Below are positions 53,807-61,564 of a stretch of 64,000 nt of DNA, piece after piece. The position numbers and the translations under genes are program-made. Positions within the stretch are counted from its first letter, which is position 1. Each line of letters starts with the position of its first letter. A model generated the notes under the pieces. It saw only the letters and a program-made list of their open reading frames with translations, made no database searches and was not told the DNA's origin. This stretch comes from Methylopila capsulata. Lineage in GTDB: Bacteria; Pseudomonadota; Alphaproteobacteria; Rhizobiales; Methylopilaceae. The stretch is taken from assembly GCF_016907975.1 (NCBI RefSeq), contig NZ_JAFBCY010000004.1, positions 124,001 to 188,000 on the forward strand, read 5' to 3'.

Positions 53807-55018
53807 TCACGCCGCCAGCGCGAAGCCGCGCCCGAAGGCGAGGTCGTCGCGCAAAGGCCCGAGCGGCGCGCCGCTCGCGATGAGGTCGAGGTACCAGAGC
53901 GCGTCCGAGGCCTCGCCCACAAGGATCGCGCCCGTCAGGCGGTCGTCGCGGACGATCAGTTTGCGGTAGCAGCCGTGGCCGGGGTCGGAGAGCACGATGG
54001 TCTCGTCGCCGTCCTCCGCCTCGATCGCGCCGGCAGAAAACACCGAGACGCCCGAGACCTTGAGGTTGGTGGAGAGCAGCGTGCCGCCATAGGCCGCCGC
54101 GTCGCCGGCAAGCGCGCGCGCCAGCGTCTTGGCTTGCTCGTAGGCCGGCGCGACGAGGCCGTAGACCACGCCGCGGTGCTCGGCGCATTCGCCCAGCGCG
54201 AAAATCCGCTCGTCGGAGGTGCGCAGGGCGTCGTCGACCAGCAGGCCGCGGTTCGCGGCGAGCCCCGCCGCGCGCCCGAGCGCAGCGTTTGGCCGCACGC
54301 CGCAGGCCATGACGATCATGTCGGCGGGCAGGATCTCGCCGGAGCCCAGCTCCAGCCCCTCCACGCGGGTTTCGCCTACGATTGCCTTGCTCTGGGCGCC
54401 GAGCGCGAAGGCGACGCCCTTGGCCTCGAGCGCCCGGCGCAGCGTCGCCGCGCCCTTGGCGTCGAGCTGGCGCTCCATCAGCTTGTCCATGAGATGCACC
54501 ACCGTGACGGCGCAACCGAGCTTGACGAGGCCGTAGGCCGCCTCGAGCCCCAGCAGCCCGCCGCCGATCACCACGGCGCGCGCGCCGGGAACGCCGAGCT
54601 CCTTCAGACGCAGGGCGTCGAAGCGGTCACGGAACACCAGCACCTGTGACAGGTGCGCGCCCGGCAGCGGCAGCCGGATCGCCTCCGAGCCGGTGGCGAG
54701 CACCAGCCGGTCGTAGGCGAACACCCGCCCGTCCTTCAGCGTCACCCGCCGGGCGGCGGCGTCGACTGTCTGCGCGGGCGCGCCGGTCAGCAGGCGATAG
54801 CCGTTCGCCGCGTACCAGGCGCGGTCCCTGAACGCGAGGTCCTCGTCGCTCGCCTCGCCGGCGAGCAGGGAGGAGAGCAGGACCCGGTTGTAGGCCGGCT
54901 CCGGCTCCGCGCCGATCACGGTGACGGCGTAGCGGCCGGGGCAAGCGGCCTTCAGCTCCTCCAGGAGCCTGAGGGACGCCATGCCGGCGCCGACGACGAC
55001 GAGACGCTCGCGGTCCAT
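53807..55018 (-). CDS. FAD-dependent pyridine nucleotide oxidoreductase (NirB N-terminal domain-like)
   Basis: A 403-aa stand-alone flavoprotein. The FAD site is RLVVVGAGMASLRLLEEL at the N-terminus, ATGSE closes the first lobe, the NAD(P) site is AVVIGGGLLGLEAAYGLVKLG, and the second FAD contact is IFALGECAEHRG. EPEPAYNRVLLSSLLAGE and CGVRPNAALGRAAGL are typical of the NADH-binding part of NirB/NasB. The siroheme part of NirB is absent, but a separate ferredoxin-type nitrite reductase lies next to it. It probably passes electrons from NAD(P)H to the nitrate or nitrite reductase, for example through the BFD domain of NasA. Confidence 0.9.
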   Translation of the reverse strand: MDRERLVVVGAGMASLRLLEELKAACPGRYAVTVIGAEPEPAYNRVLLSSLLAGEASDEDLAFRDRAWYAANGYRLLTGAPAQTVDAAARRVTLKDGRVFAYDRLVLATGSEAIRLPLPGAHLSQVLVFRDRFDALRLKELGVPGARAVVIGGGLLGLEAAYGLVKLGCAVTVVHLMDKLMERQLDAKGAATLRRALEAKGVAFALGAQSKAIVGETRVEGLELGSGEILPADMIVMACGVRPNAALGRAAGLAANRGLLVDDALRTSDERIFALGECAEHRGVVYGLVAPAYEQAKTLARALAGDAAAYGGTLLSTNLKVSGVSVFSAGAIEAEDGDETIVLSDPGHGCYRKLIVRDDRLTGAILVGEASDALWYLDLIASGAPLGPLRDDLAFGRGFALAA

Positions 55019-55066
55019 GGCTCAGGCCTCGCAGCGATGGTGGGACAAGGGGCTCGCCGTCTCCGT

Positions 55067-55197
55067 CTCCCTCCCCCTTGCGGGGAGGGTAAGGGTGGGG
55101 GTGGCGCAGAAAGAGGCGTCACGGATGGGCGACACGCCGCGCTCGATCCTGCACGATCCCCACCCCCGGCCTCTCCCCGCAAGGGGGAGGGGAGAGG
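55067..55197. repeat. Palindromic intergenic repeat (CTCCCCCTTGCGGGGAG type)
   Basis: Left arm TCTCCCTCCCCCTTGCGGGG followed by AGGGTAAGGGTGGGGGTGGC; right arm CCCCACCCCCGGCCTCTCCC followed by CGCAAGGGGGAGGGGAG. The arms are inverted copies around about 50 bp. It fills the spacer between the FAD oxidoreductase and nrtD genes. Confidence 0.8.
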
Positions 55198-55234
55198 CGC
55201 GTCGCGCTTCGGAGGCGTGCGGGCCGCTCATCGC

Positions 55235-56035
55235 TCAGGCCGCCTCGACGAAGCGGTGACGCTCGTAGAGGAACTTGAGCACCGCGGCGCGGGCCGCGAT
55301 GTAGGTGCGGTCGGAGACCAGCTCCAGCCGCTTGCGCGGCCGCTCCAGCGGCACCTCGAGGATCTCGCCGATGCGCGCGGAGGGGCCGTTGGTCATCATC
55401 ACGATGCGGTCCGAGAGCAGCACGGCCTCGTCCACGTCGTGGGTGATCATCAGGACGGTGTTCTTGAGCTCCGTCTGGATCTGCATGACCTGGTCCTGCA
55501 GATGGGTGCGGGTCAGCGCGTCGAGCGCGCCGAAGGGCTCGTCGAGCAGCAGCACCTTCGGCTGCATGGCGAGCGCGCGGGCGATGCCGATGCGCTGCTT
55601 CATGCCGCCGGAGATCTCCGACGGGCGCCGGTCCTTGGCGTGGGCCATGTTCACCAGCTCGATCTGGCGCATGGTCCAGTCGCGGCGCTCGGCCTTGGTC
55701 TTCGACCTGGCGAAGACCTTGTCCACGGCGAGCGCGACGTTTTCGTAGCAGGTGAGCCAGGGCAGCAGGGAGTGGTTCTGGAACACCACTGCGCGGTCCG
55801 GTCCCGGCTCGTCCACCACCTTGCCTTCGAGGAAGACCACGCCCTTCGTCACGCCGGTGAGGCCGGCGACGATGTTGAGCAGCGTGGACTTGCCGCAGCC
55901 GGAATGGCCGATGATCGAGATGTATTCGCCCTCATGGACGTCGAGCGACACGTCCTTGAGAACCTCGTTGGTGACGCCGCCGCGCGAGAAGGCCTTGTCG
56001 ACGTGCTGGATGGAGAGAAAGGCTTGGGCTGACAT
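55235..56035 (-). CDS. nrtD: Nitrate ABC transporter ATP-binding protein
   Basis: A 266-aa ATPase. Walker A is GHSGCGKST, the Q-loop VFQNHSLLPWLTCYENVALAV, the signature ISGGMKQR, Walker [17 protein letters not shown] and the H-loop MITHDVDEAVLLSDR. It belongs to the NrtD/SsuB/TauB branch and lacks the NrtA-like receptor domain of cyanobacterial NrtC. The ATG at 56035 lies 11 nt after nrtB. Confidence 0.94.
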   Translation of the reverse strand: MSAQAFLSIQHVDKAFSRGGVTNEVLKDVSLDVHEGEYISIIGHSGCGKSTLLNIVAGLTGVTKGVVFLEGKVVDEPGPDRAVVFQNHSLLPWLTCYENVALAVDKVFARSKTKAERRDWTMRQIELVNMAHAKDRRPSEISGGMKQRIGIARALAMQPKVLLLDEPFGALDALTRTHLQDQVMQIQTELKNTVLMITHDVDEAVLLSDRIVMMTNGPSARIGEILEVPLERPRKRLELVSDRTYIAARAAVLKFLYERHRFVEAA

Positions 56036-56046
56036 GGTCCGGATCC

Positions 56047-56949
56047 TCACGCGGTAGCCGTGCCGCGGGTGACCGCGTTGGCGATGAACGCGACGATCCG
56101 GTCGAGGATGAACCCGACCACTCCGACGTAGACGAGCGCCAGAATGATGTCGCTGATGTTGGACGAGTTCCACGCGTCCCAGATGAAGAAGCCGATGCCG
56201 ACGCCGCCGATCAGCATCTCGGCCGCGACGATCGCGAGCCAGCTGAGGCCGACGCCGATCCGCAGGCCCGTGAAGATGTAAGGGGCGGCGGCCGGGATCA
56301 TGATTTTGGTGAAGTACTCGAAGCCGTTCAGCCGGATGACCTTGGCGACGTTCGAGTAGTCGGTCGGGATATTGCGGATGCCGACGGCTGTGTTGATGAT
56401 GATCGGCCAGACCGAGGTGATGAAGATCACGAAGATCGCCGAGGGCTGGCCGTCCCGGAACGCGGCCAGCGACAGCGGTAGCCAGGCGAGCGGCGGCACG
56501 GTGCGCAGGATCTGGAAGATCGGGTCGAGACCGCGCATCGCCCAGGTGGACTGGCCGACCAGCACGCCGAGCGCGACGCCGACGACCACCGCGATGGCGT
56601 AGCCCACCGCGACGCGCTGCAGGCTCGCCAGCAGGTGCCAGAACAGCCCCTTGTCCAGGCCGCCGCGATCGTAGAACGGGTCGATGATCAGCTCCCAGGT
56701 GTCGGTGACGACCTGGCTTGGAGGCGGCAGCGACGATCCGGGCCGCGAGCAGATCAGCTCCCAGAACAACAGCAGCAGGGCAAGCACCACCAGCGGCGGG
56801 ATCAGCGTGGTGCTCGCCCAGTCCAAGACGCGCCTGGCGCGCTTGGCGATCGGGGAGGGCGCCTTCGGCGCCCGGAACGCGACGACTTCGGCGACGGACG
56901 CCGCCTTGGTCGCGCGGGCGTCGTCGAGTTTCAGGACGGGGGCCGACAT
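56047..56949 (-). CDS. nrtB: Nitrate ABC transporter permease
   Basis: A 300-aa inner-membrane subunit with about six helices after a 40-residue cytoplasmic N-terminus. NrtB/CmpB features include PPSQVVTDTWELIIDPFYDRGG, GLFWHLLASLQRVAVGYAIA, QILRTVPPLAWLPLSLAAF, NTAVGIRNIPTDYSNVAKVIRLNGFEYFTKIMIP and GIGFFIWDAWNSSNISDIILALVYVG. It follows nrtA across a 76-nt spacer with a hairpin. Confidence 0.95.
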   Translation of the reverse strand: MSAPVLKLDDARATKAASVAEVVAFRAPKAPSPIAKRARRVLDWASTTLIPPLVVLALLLLFWELICSRPGSSLPPPSQVVTDTWELIIDPFYDRGGLDKGLFWHLLASLQRVAVGYAIAVVVGVALGVLVGQSTWAMRGLDPIFQILRTVPPLAWLPLSLAAFRDGQPSAIFVIFITSVWPIIINTAVGIRNIPTDYSNVAKVIRLNGFEYFTKIMIPAAAPYIFTGLRIGVGLSWLAIVAAEMLIGGVGIGFFIWDAWNSSNISDIILALVYVGVVGFILDRIVAFIANAVTRGTATA

Positions 56950-56988
56950 GGCGACTCCTCAGGAGGTGGGGCGGATGGTCGGGAGCGG

Positions 56989-57011
56989 GGAGGGCGCGCG
57001 CGGCGCCCTCC
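56989..57011 (-). terminator. Hairpin between nrtA and nrtB
   Basis: A perfect 9-bp stem GGAGGGCGC/GCGCCCTCC with a 5-nt loop, starting 14 nt after the nrtA stop. It has no U-tract. It is the fourth such hairpin in this window to lie between a binding-protein gene and its permease gene. Confidence 0.55.
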
Positions 57012-57025
57012 ATGAAGGCGAGGCC

Positions 57026-58336
57026 TCAGGCGACGCGCTTGATCTCGAGGCTTTCGAGGTAGGCCATCGGCTGCGCGGGATCGAAGACCTTGCCGTCGAA
57101 GAAGGTCTCCACGCCGCGCGAGGTGGAGTCGGGGATCGTCTTGGCGCCCACCGCCTTGGCGGCCTCCTTCCAGAGGTCCTCGCGGTTCACCTTGGCGATC
57201 ATGCCCTTGACGTCCGTGTCGGGGGCGAACTTGCCCCAGCGGATGTCCTCGGTCAGGAACCACATGTCGTGGCTCTGGTAGGGGTAGGAGACCGGGCCGC
57301 CGCCCCAGAACTTCATCAGGCCGGGGCTGTTCTCGACGATGCGGCCGTCGCCGTAGTCGTACTGGCCCTTGAGGCGGCCGACGATGTCCTTCACCGGCAC
57401 GTTGAACCAGGCGCGCGTGCCGACGATGGAGGCGACCTCCTCCTTGTTCGCCATGTCGTCGCAGAACATCTGCGCCTCCATGACGGCCATCAGCAGCGCC
57501 TTGGTGGCGTTGGGGTATTTGTCGACATAGGCCGCGCGCATGCCGAACGACTTCTCGGGGTGATCCTTCCAGATCTCCGAGGTGTTGCAGGCGGAGAAGC
57601 CGATGCCCTGAGCGACGAGCTGGGCGCCCCAGGGCTCGCCGACGCAGAAGGCGTCCATGGTGCCGACCTTCATGTTCGCCACCATCTGCGGCGGCGGCAC
57701 GACGATGGTCTCGACGTCCTTGTCCGGGTCGATGCCGGCGGCGGCCAGCCAGTAGCGGATCCACAGGTCGTGGGTGCCGCCGGGGAAGGTCATGGCGACC
57801 TTGGCCTGCTGGCCCGCCGCCTTCTTCTTGAGGAACTCCTCCTTCAGGGGCTTGGCGTCGACGGTCGGCTTCAGGCCCTTGTAGGCCGCGCCCACGGAGA
57901 TCGCCTGGGCGTCGTAGTTCAGCCGCGCCAGGATATACATCGGCAGCGGGATGTTCTGCTGAGTCACCTTGCCGGCCGAGATCAGGTAGGGCATCGGCGT
58001 CAGGATGTGCGCGCCGTCGATGCCGTTGCCCTCGGAGCCGAGGACGAGGTTATCACGGGTGGTGCCCCAGGACGCCTGCTTCGTGACGGTGACGTCGGGC
58101 ATGCCGTGCTTGGCGAAGAAGCCCTTCTCCTTCGCCACGATCAGCGGCGCGGAGTCCGTCAGCGCGATGTAGCCCAGCGTCGCCTTGGTCGTCTCCGGCC
58201 CGGCGCCCTGCGCGAACACGCCGGAGGGCGCGAGCGTCCGGGCGGCGAGCAGGGTTGCGGCGGCGCCTGCGCCGACGCGCAGCACGTCGCGGCGACGGAG
58301 GCCATGGATCAGCGGCGTCTTCGTGTCGGTGGTCAT
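57026..58336 (-). CDS. nrtA: Nitrate ABC transporter solute-binding protein (NrtA/CmpA family), Tat-exported
   Basis: A 436-aa periplasmic nitrate receptor. The twin-arginine signal LRRRDVLRVGAGAAATLLAA is cleaved around residue 40. CmpA/NrtA motifs are TLGYIALTDSAPLIVAKEKGFFAKHG, SWGTTRDNLVLGSEGNGIDGAHILTPMP, TFPGGTHDLWIRYWLAAAGIDPDKDV and GTMDAFCVGEPWGAQLVAQ. ATG 58336 opens the nitrate operon. An attenuator leader lies immediately upstream, so expression should depend on NasT anti-termination. Confidence 0.96.
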   Translation of the reverse strand: MTTDTKTPLIHGLRRRDVLRVGAGAAATLLAARTLAPSGVFAQGAGPETTKATLGYIALTDSAPLIVAKEKGFFAKHGMPDVTVTKQASWGTTRDNLVLGSEGNGIDGAHILTPMPYLISAGKVTQQNIPLPMYILARLNYDAQAISVGAAYKGLKPTVDAKPLKEEFLKKKAAGQQAKVAMTFPGGTHDLWIRYWLAAAGIDPDKDVETIVVPPPQMVANMKVGTMDAFCVGEPWGAQLVAQGIGFSACNTSEIWKDHPEKSFGMRAAYVDKYPNATKALLMAVMEAQMFCDDMANKEEVASIVGTRAWFNVPVKDIVGRLKGQYDYGDGRIVENSPGLMKFWGGGPVSYPYQSHDMWFLTEDIRWGKFAPDTDVKGMIAKVNREDLWKEAAKAVGAKTIPDSTSRGVETFFDGKVFDPAQPMAYLESLEIKRVA

Positions 58337-58416
58337 CAGGCCTTCGGCTCCATGGGCGCCCATCGGCGCTCGGGGTCTTGAAGGGGCCGCCGTCCTCATG
58401 ACGGGGCCCAGAAACG

Positions 58417-58462
58417 AAAAAAGCCGCAGACGTGACGTGCGTGAGCTCGTCAGGTCAGCGGC
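58417..58462 (-). terminator. Intrinsic terminator in the nrtA leader (attenuator)
   Basis: On the minus strand the stem reads GCCGC, GAC and TGACG on one side and CGTCA, GTC and GCGGC on the other: 13 bp with two single mismatches and a 10-nt loop. It is followed directly by six Us. It ends 80 nt before the nrtA ATG and would block the whole operon unless anti-terminated. Confidence 0.82.
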
Positions 58463-58471
58463 GTCGCTGGG

Positions 58472-58510
58472 GCCCATCGGTGGGCAGGAGGTAAGCGTCA
58501 TCGTTGACGC
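58472..58510 (-). ncRNA. ANTAR-target two-hairpin RNA element in the nrtA leader
   Basis: Two adjacent hairpins on the minus strand: P1 GCGTC-AACGAT-GACGC (58510-58495) and P2 GCCC-ACCGAT-GGGC (58485-58472), separated by 9 nt. Both six-base loops have A at position 1 and G at position 4, the defining features of RNAs bound by ANTAR-domain anti-terminators such as NasT/NasR. The element stands 9 nt upstream of the terminator stem. NasT is encoded at 60899-61492. Confidence 0.8.
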
Positions 58511-58528
58511 CAACCTCGAACGTTTCCC

Positions 58529-58544
58529 TTCAAGTCGCGTGCCA
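58529..58544 (-). promoter_or_regulatory. Sigma-54-like promoter for the nitrate operon
   Basis: On the minus strand TGGCACGCGACTTGAA matches the consensus TGGCAC-N5-TTGCW except A for the C in the -12 element. The expected start near 58518 would place P1 of the ANTAR element at about +9, which fits well. The mismatch at a conserved base keeps confidence moderate. Confidence 0.5.
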
Positions 58545-58662
58545 ACTGGGGTTGGTGTGTGAAGGTCGTTCAGTTTTGAGGAGTTTGGGGCCGGGTCGGA
58601 CAGCGGCGAGCCAGCACCCGATTGTCTTCGGGCGCCACCACAGCGCGCAGACGCAGCTTCAA

Positions 58663-58681
58663 TTTTGTGCGCTGCACGCAA
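58663..58681 (-). promoter_or_regulatory. Enhancer-like palindrome (possible NtrC site) upstream of nrtA
   Basis: The plus strand reads TTTTGTGC-GCT-GCACGCAA, an imperfect palindrome with a GTGC/GCAC core like NtrC-type sites. It lies about 145 bp upstream of the predicted start, a usual distance for sigma-54 enhancers. It overlaps no gene. Confidence 0.35.
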
Positions 58682-58714
58682 CTTAGGCGGCGCGAGCGCG
58701 CGGGAGGCGTCCTT

Positions 58715-59587
58715 CTAGGAGGAAGACAGTAGAACGACGCCGGCGGTGAGGACGGCGCAGCCGACCAGCCGCCAAGGACCGACTGGCTCGCGCAGGATCG
58801 CCATGCCCATCAACGCGCCGACCATCATCGACATCTCTCGCATCGGCGCGACGACAGAGAGCGGCGCGCCGTCGTCCAGCGCGACGAGCACCAGAATGTA
58901 GGCGAGGGGAGACAGCAGCCCGACGGCGATCGCCGCCGGCCAGGACTCGCGCATGGCGCGGAGCGCTCGCGCGGGGGAGGCCGCCACCAACGGCGCGAGC
59001 AGGATGAAGCGCAGCACGTTCGAGCACCAGTCGAGAAACACGGGCGAGGCGTGAAGCGTCTTCACGGCGTAGGCGTCGACCACGGTGTAGGCGGCGATCA
59101 GCCCGCCCGTGGCGGACCCCCAGACGACGCCCGCCTGTCCACCCGGTCGCCGGAAGGCGGACAGGTCTCCCTGCGTTGCGACGAGGCCGATCCCGGCGAT
59201 GACGAGGGCGAGGCCGAGCAGGGACTGCCAGGACATCGCCTCGCCGAGGATGACGATCGCGCCAAGGCTCGACAGCATCGGACCCGTTCCGCGGGCGACG
59301 GGATAGACCACCGAGAGGTCGGCCCGCTGATAGCCGAGCTGGAGGCAGAGGCTATAGCCGAGGTGGATGAGTCCGCTGAGGAACAGGAATGGCGCGACCC
59401 GCCAGCTCCAGCCGAGCCCGCCGTGGACTCCGAGATACGCGACCCACGGCGCGTAGGCGACGCAGGCGATGAGATTGTAGGAAAACACGAACGCGGGCCC
59501 AACCGCGGCCGCGCGTTTGGCGATGATGTTCCAGCTGGCGTGGATGACGGCGGCGAGAATGACGAGCAAAGCCGAGGCGAGCGTCAT
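58715..59587 (-). CDS. DMT-superfamily transporter (EamA domains)
   Basis: A 290-aa inner-membrane protein with about ten helices in two EamA repeats. The N-terminus MTLASALLVILAAVIHASWNIIAKRAA, GTGPMLSSLGAIVILGEAMSWQSLLGLALVIAGIGLVA in repeat one, and APMREMSMMVGALMGMAILREPVGPWRLVGCAVLTAGVVLL in repeat two are typical. A strong AGGAGG precedes the ATG. It separates nasTS from the nrt operon; nothing in the sequence shows its substrate, and a link to nitrogen metabolism is only positional. Confidence 0.9.
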   Translation of the reverse strand: MTLASALLVILAAVIHASWNIIAKRAAAVGPAFVFSYNLIACVAYAPWVAYLGVHGGLGWSWRVAPFLFLSGLIHLGYSLCLQLGYQRADLSVVYPVARGTGPMLSSLGAIVILGEAMSWQSLLGLALVIAGIGLVATQGDLSAFRRPGGQAGVVWGSATGGLIAAYTVVDAYAVKTLHASPVFLDWCSNVLRFILLAPLVAASPARALRAMRESWPAAIAVGLLSPLAYILVLVALDDGAPLSVVAPMREMSMMVGALMGMAILREPVGPWRLVGCAVLTAGVVLLSSS

Positions 59588-59795
59588 GGAGACCTCCTGC
59601 GCGCCGTTCGGCGCTGGTTGATCTCGACGTCTCCTCCCCTGGGATTTTGCCCCTTGGGTGCAGCCGCGGAACTCCCGCGGTCTCTGCGACGCTCGGTCCA
59701 GCGGCGGCGTCTGCGCCCGGAACCCTAGTCGCCACTCGGTCGATGCTTGGACGCTAGCAGCGCCTCGGCCGCGCCATCAAGGGCGTTTCAGTCCG

Positions 59796-60902
59796 TCAGT
59801 CCGTAAACACGCCCAGCGGATCGTCCGCCTGTTGCGGCGCGTCGCGGCCGAGGGCGGCGTCGTAGACGTCCGTGCGGTAGCTCGCGGCGGCCAGGTCGGC
59901 GCCGGCGGGATCGTCCGACGCCTGCCGCCAGCGCACCATCTGCGCGTGCAGCCAGCGCGCGTGCCTCGGGTCGGGCCGCGTGGCGCCGTCCGCGCCGAAC
60001 AGGACGTAGCTGTCGCAGGCGCGGATTTCGTCGCCGTCGCCGGTCGGAAGCCGGCCGTCGAGCGCGCGCTGGATGATGGGGGCGTGCACGTCGAGCCGGT
60101 TCGGAGCGGCGAGCCGCCGTGCGGCCTCCTCGCGGTGGTTGGGCTCGTCGAGCCATTCCGCCGCGCGCACGCAGGCCCGCACCAGCCGCGCCGCGAGCTC
60201 GGGGTTCCGGGCCAGCCAGTTCGCGCGCACCGCCAGCACCTTTTCCGGGCAGCGCCGCACGAGGTCCGTGCCCAGGTGAAGGATACGGCCGAGGTTGTAC
60301 TCGACCGCGACCGAGTTCCAGGGCGCGCCGACGCAGAAGCCCTCGACGTGAGCGTTCTCGAGCGCGTCCACCATGAACGGCGGCGGCACGACCGCGAGCC
60401 GCACGTCCTCATCCGGCTCGACGCCCGCCGCCGCCAGCCACAGCCGGAGCTGGTAGTTATGGGTCGAGAACGGGAAGGTCATGCCGAGGGTCGGCGGCTC
60501 GTCGCCGTTGCGGCGTCGGTTCTCGACGACCGCCCTGAACGCGGCGCCGGTGGCGCGCGGGTCGGCCATGTCGGCGCCCGGCGCCATATGGCGGCGGATG
60601 TCCTCGAACAGCGGCGGCGACATCGTCATCGCGTTGCCGTTCAGGCCAAGCGCGAGCGGGGCGGCGAGCGGCACCTTGATGGTGCCGAGCCCCAGTGTGG
60701 TCGCGATCGCGATCGGCGCGAGCAGATGCGCGCCGTCGAAATGGCCGAGCGTCAGCCGGTCGCGAATGTTCGCCCAGGACACCTCGCGCACCAGCTCGAG
60801 CGCGATGCCTTCTTCCGCCGCGAATCCGACGTCGGCCGCGATGATCGGAATGGCGGCGTCGACGAGGGGAATGAAGCCGATCTTGACCGGGTCGAGGCTC
60901 AT
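59796..60902 (-). CDS. nasS: Nitrate sensor NasS (NrtA/CmpA-like, cytoplasmic)
   Basis: A 368-aa homologue of the nitrate-binding protein NrtA without any signal peptide (starts MSLDPVKIGFIPLVDAAIPIIAADVGFAAEEG). It has LTLGHFDGAHLLAPIAIA, TFPFSTHNYQLRLWLAAAGVEPDEDV and HVEGFCVGAPWNSVAVEYN, parallel to NrtA motifs. Known NasS proteins hold NasT inactive and release it when nitrate or nitrite binds. The ATG overlaps the nasT stop (ATGA), matching a stoichiometric sensor pair. Confidence 0.93.
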   Translation of the reverse strand: MSLDPVKIGFIPLVDAAIPIIAADVGFAAEEGIALELVREVSWANIRDRLTLGHFDGAHLLAPIAIATTLGLGTIKVPLAAPLALGLNGNAMTMSPPLFEDIRRHMAPGADMADPRATGAAFRAVVENRRRNGDEPPTLGMTFPFSTHNYQLRLWLAAAGVEPDEDVRLAVVPPPFMVDALENAHVEGFCVGAPWNSVAVEYNLGRILHLGTDLVRRCPEKVLAVRANWLARNPELAARLVRACVRAAEWLDEPNHREEAARRLAAPNRLDVHAPIIQRALDGRLPTGDGDEIRACDSYVLFGADGATRPDPRHARWLHAQMVRWRQASDDPAGADLAAASYRTDVYDAALGRDAPQQADDPLGVFTD

Positions 60903-61492
60903 CCGAGCAACTCCGCAGCGGTGATCACCGATTGGGCGATCTCGACGATCTTCTTCTTCTCGTTCATGGCCACCTTGCGCAGCAGCGCATAGGCCTCCTC
61001 CTCGTCGATCTTCTTCGCACGCATCAGGATACCCTTGGCGCGGTCGACGGTCTTGCGCTCTTCGAGCTGGCCCTTCGCCTGCTCCAGCTCCGCGCGGAGC
61101 TTGGCGAAGGCCCGGAAGCGGCTGATCGTCGTCTCGAGGATCGGCTGCACGCGCTCGCGTTTCAGCCCGTCGACCACATAGGCCGAGACGCCGGCGTCAA
61201 TCGCGGCCTCGATTGAGGCGCTGTCGCTCTGGTCGACGAACATCCCGACCGGCCGCCGCACGGCGCGGCTCACCTGGAACATCTGCTCCAGCACGTCGCG
61301 GCTCGGGTTCTCGAGGTCGATCAGGATCACGTCGGGGTCGATCGCGTAGATGCGCGCGAGCAGGTTCACGTGGTCGGTGATCCGCATGATCGTGGTGTGC
61401 CCAGCGTCGCGCAGGCCCTGCTCCATGATGGCGGCGCGGACGGGGCTCGCGTCGATCAGCACGATCTTCAGCGGTCGGTCGCGGTCGGACAT
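60899..61492 (-). CDS. nasT: ANTAR-domain transcription anti-terminator NasT
   Basis: A 197-aa protein with a receiver-like N-terminal domain (KIVLIDASPVRAAIMEQGL, then DPDVILIDLENPSRDVLEQMF) and a C-terminal ANTAR RNA-binding domain (LEERKTVDRAKGILMRAKKIDEEEAYALLRKVAMNEKKKIVEIAQSV in conserved form, about residues 143-190). It binds leader RNA hairpins and prevents formation of intrinsic terminators of nitrate-assimilation operons. A fitting target leader lies upstream of nrtA. It is co-transcribed with nasS. Confidence 0.95.
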   Translation of the reverse strand: MSDRDRPLKIVLIDASPVRAAIMEQGLRDAGHTTIMRITDHVNLLARIYAIDPDVILIDLENPSRDVLEQMFQVSRAVRRPVGMFVDQSDSASIEAAIDAGVSAYVVDGLKRERVQPILETTISRFRAFAKLRAELEQAKGQLEERKTVDRAKGILMRAKKIDEEEAYALLRKVAMNEKKKIVEIAQSVITAAELLG

Positions 61493-61564
61493 GGGGCTGG
61501 GATCGCGCCTTTAAGCGGGCCTGCGGGAGTGCCGGCTACTTTGGCGCGACGGCCCTGGGGGCCG

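Noticed and set aside
58515-58534. Hairpin CTTGAA/TTCGAG considered as the first ANTAR stem-loop
   Set aside because: Its loop has eight bases and does not follow the A1/G4 rule, and it overlaps the sigma-54-like promoter. The pair at 58495-58510 and 58472-58485 fits far better.
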